Shown here: piece after piece, positions 6,603 to 9,211 of the stretch
Numbering within the stretch: position 1 is the stretch's first letter
Layout of the letters: the number at the start of each line of letters is the position of its first letter
DNA from: Deltaproteobacteria bacterium
Lineage (GTDB): Bacteria; Desulfobacterota; Syntrophobacteria; BM002
Length of the DNA: 9,211 nt
NCBI GenBank assembly: GCA_020350905.1
Contig: CP070843.1
Location: forward strand, 539,165-548,375
Reading direction: 5' to 3'
Program-made: the position numbers and the translations under genes
Notes under the pieces: generated by a model
Told to the model about the DNA's origin: nothing
Databases searched by the model: none
Seen by the model: the letters and a program-made list of their open reading frames with translations, nothing else

Positions 6603-6677
6603 AGGCACGTAGCTCAGGGGGAGAGCACTACCTTGACGCGGTAGGGGTCTGGGGTTCAAATCCCCACGTGCCTACCA
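6603..6677 (+). tRNA. tRNA-Val(GAC), CCA encoded
   Basis: Full cloverleaf by hand: acceptor AGGCACG (6603-6609) with CGTGCCT (6667-6673); D stem GCTC/GAGC with loop AGGGGGA; anticodon stem CTACC/GGTAG with loop TTGACGC, so the anticodon is GAC (6635-6637), reading GUC and GUU valine codons; variable loop GGGTC; T stem TGGGG/CCCCA with loop TTCAAAT; discriminator A6674; CCA at 6675-6677. All stems pair perfectly. A35, C36 and A73 agree with valine identity. The first acceptor pair is A-U, not the more common G-C. It lies upstream of thrS in the same direction. Confidence 0.95.
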
Positions 6678-6740
6678 AACCTATTCTTCAAAGGTATTGA
6701 TAAAGACCTGCATGAGAATCAACAAATAGTAGTCAGCTAG

Positions 6741-6780
6741 AGGCATCGGGGAGGTAGAGCTCGGGTGCCTTTTCTTATTT
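6741..6780 (+). terminator. Hairpin with U-rich tail between tRNA-Val and thrS
   Basis: AGGCATC (6741-6747) pairs with GGTGCCT (6764-6770; one G-U pair), with a 16-base loop and then TTTCTTATTT (6771-6780). This resembles an intrinsic terminator. It ends only 17 bases before the thrS start. It could end the tRNA transcript or act as an attenuator for thrS-infC. No thrS promoter was recognised between hairpin and gene. Confidence 0.5.
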
Positions 6781-6797
6781 AGTGAGATGGAAAAGCA

Positions 6798-8789
6798 ATG
6801 GGCGAAATAAGCGTAGCAATTGGGAGTGACCAAAGCCACCGCTTGCCGAAAGGCATAAGTGCAGGGGAAGCTTTGGAACGTCTGCGAGAGAAAAAGGGTA
6901 ACCCTGCGGTTGCCGCTATAATAAACGGCGAACTTGCTGATCTCAGCAGACCCCTGGAACAGGATTGCACCATCGAACCGCTGAACCAGAACAACGAAGA
7001 GGCTCTGGAGATTCTTCGCCACACTGCCTCGCACGTCATGGCCCAGGCGGTGCAAAGCCTATTTCCAGAAGCCAAAATTACTATTGGCCCAGCCATCGAA
7101 AACGGTTTCTACTATGATTTTGATTACCCTGAAACCTTCAGTGTAGAGGATATTCCCCAAATCGAAGCCAAGATGGAGGAGATAATCCAGCGAGCTTCGC
7201 CTGTCATTCGCAAAGAATTGGGTCGACAGGAAGCAATCCGGGTCTTCACTGAGCGCAACGAGACCTACAAGGTCGAGATGCTGGAGGAGATGGACGAGCC
7301 GGTGGTGTCGGTCTACGGACAGGATGATTGGCTTGACCTCTGTCGCGGCCCCCACTTGGTTAACACCAGTGGGGTCAAAGCCTTTAAGCTCACCGGAGTT
7401 GCCGGAGCTTACTGGCGGGGTGACGAGCGCAATCCAATGCTGCAGCGCATTTACGGCACAGCCTTTTTTTCCAAGAAAGATCTTAAGAGACACCTACAAC
7501 TTCTTGAGGAAGCAAAAAAACGAGATCACCGTAAGTTAGGGAAAGAACTGGATCTCTTCCATGTAAGTGATGAGGCGGGACCAGGGTTGGTCATCTATCA
7601 TCCCAAAGGAGCTTTGCTCCGCCATATCATAGAGACCTTTGAGAAGGAAGCACATCTCCGGCGCGGGTATCAAATGGTCAGCGGGCCCCAACTGCTCAAG
7701 ACCGAAATGTGGAAACAGTCGGGGCACTTCGAAAACTACCGGGAAAATATGTACTTCACAGAGGTAGAAGGCCAGTCCTATGGTATCAAGCCCATGAACT
7801 GTCTGGCCCATATGCTCATCTATAAATCCACAATTCGTTCTTACCGGGATCTGCCCATACGATATTTTGAGATGGGTCTGGTGCATCGACACGAAAAGTC
7901 CGGTGTCCTGCATGGCCTGACACGAGTGCGTCAATTCACTCAAGATGATGCTCATCTCATCTGCACTCCAGAACAACTGAACGGCGAGATCAATGGAATT
8001 ATTGATTTTGCCCTGGACATGCTGGACTTATTTGGTTTCGAGTACGAGATTGAACTCAGCACCCAACCAGAGAAACGTATCGGCACTGACGAAGATTGGG
8101 AAAAGGCCACCGTCACTCTAGAAAAAGCACTTACTGATAAACAGATCCCTTATGCAATTTGTGCCGGTGAAGGCGCATTTTATGGTCCCAAAATCGACAT
8201 CCTGCTGAAGGATGCCTTAAATCGTCGTTGGCAGTGCTCCACCATTCAGTGCGACTTCACCTTGCCGGAGCGTTTTGATCTAACGTACATCGGGCCAGAT
8301 GGTGGAAAGCACCGCCCGGTGATGCTCCATCGCACTCTTCTTGGCAGTATGGAACGCTTCCTAGGAGTTCTCATTGAACATTACGCTGGCGCTTTTCCCA
8401 CCTGGCTGGCACCGGTACAGGCCATCATCCTCACAGTTACCGACCGACATCAATCGTACGGCGAGGAACTCTACAGGCAGCTTTTGAATAATGGTATCCG
8501 AGTGGAAAAGGACTTACGGAACGAGAAATTGGGCTACAAAATCAGAGAAGCACAACTGCAGAAGATTCCTTACATGCTGGTAGTGGGAGACCGGGAGGTT
8601 GAAGCCGCTGGAGTCTCACCACGCCGAAGAGACGGCAAGGATTTGAAGCTTATGGCGGTGGCGGATTTCGTTGAACTGGTTAGGGAAGAAAACGCGGTAA
8701 CCGATTCGATTCTCAAATGTACAAAACAATTTATTTCAGTTACCGACCAGAGGCTCAATTTCATCTCAGAAAGGAGGGAAGGAAAATAA
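6798..8789 (+). CDS. thrS: Threonine--tRNA ligase
   Basis: Cytoplasmic class II synthetase that charges tRNA-Thr and edits mischarged Ser-tRNA-Thr. Domain order is standard: TGS domain (about 1-62), editing domain (about 70-230) with H75xxxH79, C182 and H186, catalytic core (about 245-535) and anticodon-binding domain (about 540-635). The zinc ligands are C335 (KPMNC), H386 (DDAH) and H511 (MLHR). Motif 2 reads FEMGLVHRHE and motif 3 lies in GSMERFLGVLIEH. At 663 residues it is some 20 longer than the E. coli enzyme (642). The excess includes a tail after about 640 (CTKQFISVTDQRLNFISE) whose last codons also form the infC ribosome-binding site. The ATG at 6798 has a GGA 8 bases upstream. The stop overlaps the infC start, so the two genes form one operon. 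Confidence 0.98.
   Translation: MGEISVAIGSDQSHRLPKGISAGEALERLREKKGNPAVAAIINGELADLSRPLEQDCTIEPLNQNNEEALEILRHTASHVMAQAVQSLFPEAKITIGPAIENGFYYDFDYPETFSVEDIPQIEAKMEEIIQRASPVIRKELGRQEAIRVFTERNETYKVEMLEEMDEPVVSVYGQDDWLDLCRGPHLVNTSGVKAFKLTGVAGAYWRGDERNPMLQRIYGTAFFSKKDLKRHLQLLEEAKKRDHRKLGKELDLFHVSDEAGPGLVIYHPKGALLRHIIETFEKEAHLRRGYQMVSGPQLLKTEMWKQSGHFENYRENMYFTEVEGQSYGIKPMNCLAHMLIYKSTIRSYRDLPIRYFEMGLVHRHEKSGVLHGLTRVRQFTQDDAHLICTPEQLNGEINGIIDFALDMLDLFGFEYEIELSTQPEKRIGTDEDWEKATVTLEKALTDKQIPYAICAGEGAFYGPKIDILLKDALNRRWQCSTIQCDFTLPERFDLTYIGPDGGKHRPVMLHRTLLGSMERFLGVLIEHYAGAFPTWLAPVQAIILTVTDRHQSYGEELYRQLLNNGIRVEKDLRNEKLGYKIREAQLQKIPYMLVVGDREVEAAGVSPRRRDGKDLKLMAVADFVELVREENAVTDSILKCTKQFISVTDQRLNFISERREGK
8771..8788 (+). 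promoter_or_regulatory. Shine-Dalgarno and AUA start codon of infC
   Basis: AAGGAGGG at 8771-8778 is the strongest Shine-Dalgarno in the window. Its core GGAGG (8773-8777) lies 8 bases before ATA at 8786-8788, in the infC frame. No ATG, GTG or TTG occurs in that frame until a GTG deep inside the IF3 N-terminal domain. This decides the start. Confidence 0.8.
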
Positions 8790-9211
8790 ACAAGCACGTT
8801 AACGTAAATCACAGGATTAGAGCTCCCCAAGTCCGTCTTATAGGTGTAGACGGCACCCAACTGGGGATAGTGCCGCTGGAAGAAGCTTTGGAGCGTGCGA
8901 CGGAAGAAAAATTGGATCTGGTTGAAGTGGCGCCCAAAGCAAGTCCGCCTGTATGCAAGATAATGGACTATGGTAAGTACAAATACTTGCAGAGCAAGAA
9001 ATTACAGGAGGCGAAAAAGAAACAGACTATAATTCAGATAAAAGAAGTAAAAATCCGCCCGAAGACCGAAGAACACGATTATCAGTTTAAACTGCGGCAC
9101 ATCAAACGTTTCCTCGGTGAGAACAACAAGGCAAAGATAACCATCATGTTCCGCGGGCGAGAAATAGCCCATTCTCAACTAGGATTGAAAGTCCTCGAGC
9201 GTATCATAGCC
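8786..9211 (+). CDS. infC: Translation initiation factor IF-3, 5' part (142 codons)
   Basis: IF3 binds the 30S subunit, keeps the subunits apart and checks start-codon/initiator-tRNA pairing. The window holds 142 codons; the gene runs off the right edge. The translation (first residue Met at ATA, then NKHVNVNHRIRAPQVRLIG) continues with GTQLGIVPLEEALERA, LDLVEVAPKASPPVCKIMDYGKY, a lysine-rich linker, VKIRPKTEEHDYQFKLRHI and KITIMFRGREIAHSQLG, so both IF3 domains are recognisable. The start is the AUA at 8786, overlapping the thrS stop by two bases. ATT at 8814 is less likely because conserved NHRIRA would be lost and it lacks a Shine-Dalgarno. Known infC genes use AUU, AUC or AUA so that IF3 represses its own synthesis; I infer the same here. 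Confidence 0.93.
   Translation, partial: MNKHVNVNHRIRAPQVRLIGVDGTQLGIVPLEEALERATEEKLDLVEVAPKASPPVCKIMDYGKYKYLQSKKLQEAKKKQTIIQIKEVKIRPKTEEHDYQFKLRHIKRFLGENNKAKITIMFRGREIAHSQLGLKVLERIIA

Noticed and set aside
6603..6677. Phage or island attachment site at the tRNA-Val 3' end
   Set aside because: No integrase and no repeat of the tRNA 3' end were found in the window.
6712..6729. Five-codon ORF (MRINK) before the thrS hairpin as an attenuator leader peptide
   Set aside because: It contains no threonine codons and has no clear ribosome-binding site.
6678..6797. T-box riboswitch upstream of thrS
   Set aside because: The leader after the tRNA is only about 120 bases and lacks the conserved T-box GGTGGNACCGCG-type sequence.
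6786..6809. Seven-codon ORF (MEKQWAK) overlapping the thrS start as a leader peptide
   Set aside because: No Shine-Dalgarno and no threonine or other regulatory codons; likely chance.

Overview
The window looks like a core-genome stretch of a Desulfobacterota-type (former Deltaproteobacteria) bacterium. This is inferred from the gene set and its order: a DUF151 bifunctional nuclease next to miaB, a DUF4911 small protein, a FlgT_N-like exported protein beside recJ and pgsA, and thrS followed by infC. It is not inferred from any database comparison. I see no phage, insertion sequence, CRISPR array, toxin-antitoxin pair or defence cassette.

Left part (1-2419), all on the minus strand and transcribed right to left: a DUF4911 protein (2174-2419), a frameshifted gene for a cyclic-nucleotide-binding-domain protein (1508-2040), miaB (90-1484, GTG start) and the first 35 codons of a bifunctional-nuclease gene (1-105) whose start overlaps the end of miaB. 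Spacing suggests that the last three form one transcription unit.

Middle (2420-6468): a divergent 338-base intergenic region carrying a candidate promoter and an imperfect inverted repeat precedes recJ (2758-4500, plus strand). A 204-base gap with heptanucleotide repeats and nested inverted repeats follows. Next come an exported FlgT_N-like protein of unknown function (about 4705-5898) and pgsA (5911-6468), which makes phosphatidylglycerol phosphate.

Right part (6469-9211): a tRNA-Val(GAC) gene with encoded CCA (6603-6677) sits behind a candidate promoter. It is followed by a terminator- or attenuator-like hairpin, thrS (6798-8789) and the 5' part of infC. The infC gene has no ATG, GTG or TTG in a usable position. 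It appears to start at an AUA codon (8786) that overlaps the thrS stop codon and sits behind a strong Shine-Dalgarno sequence. This matches the family habit of rare start codons used for IF3 autoregulation.

The functions are housekeeping: tRNA modification and charging, DNA repair, phospholipid synthesis and translation initiation. The points most worth a second look are the infC start codon, the two A-run frameshift sites in the cNMP gene, and the mutually exclusive stems in front of the FlgT_N-like gene. I found no convincing new multi-gene system.
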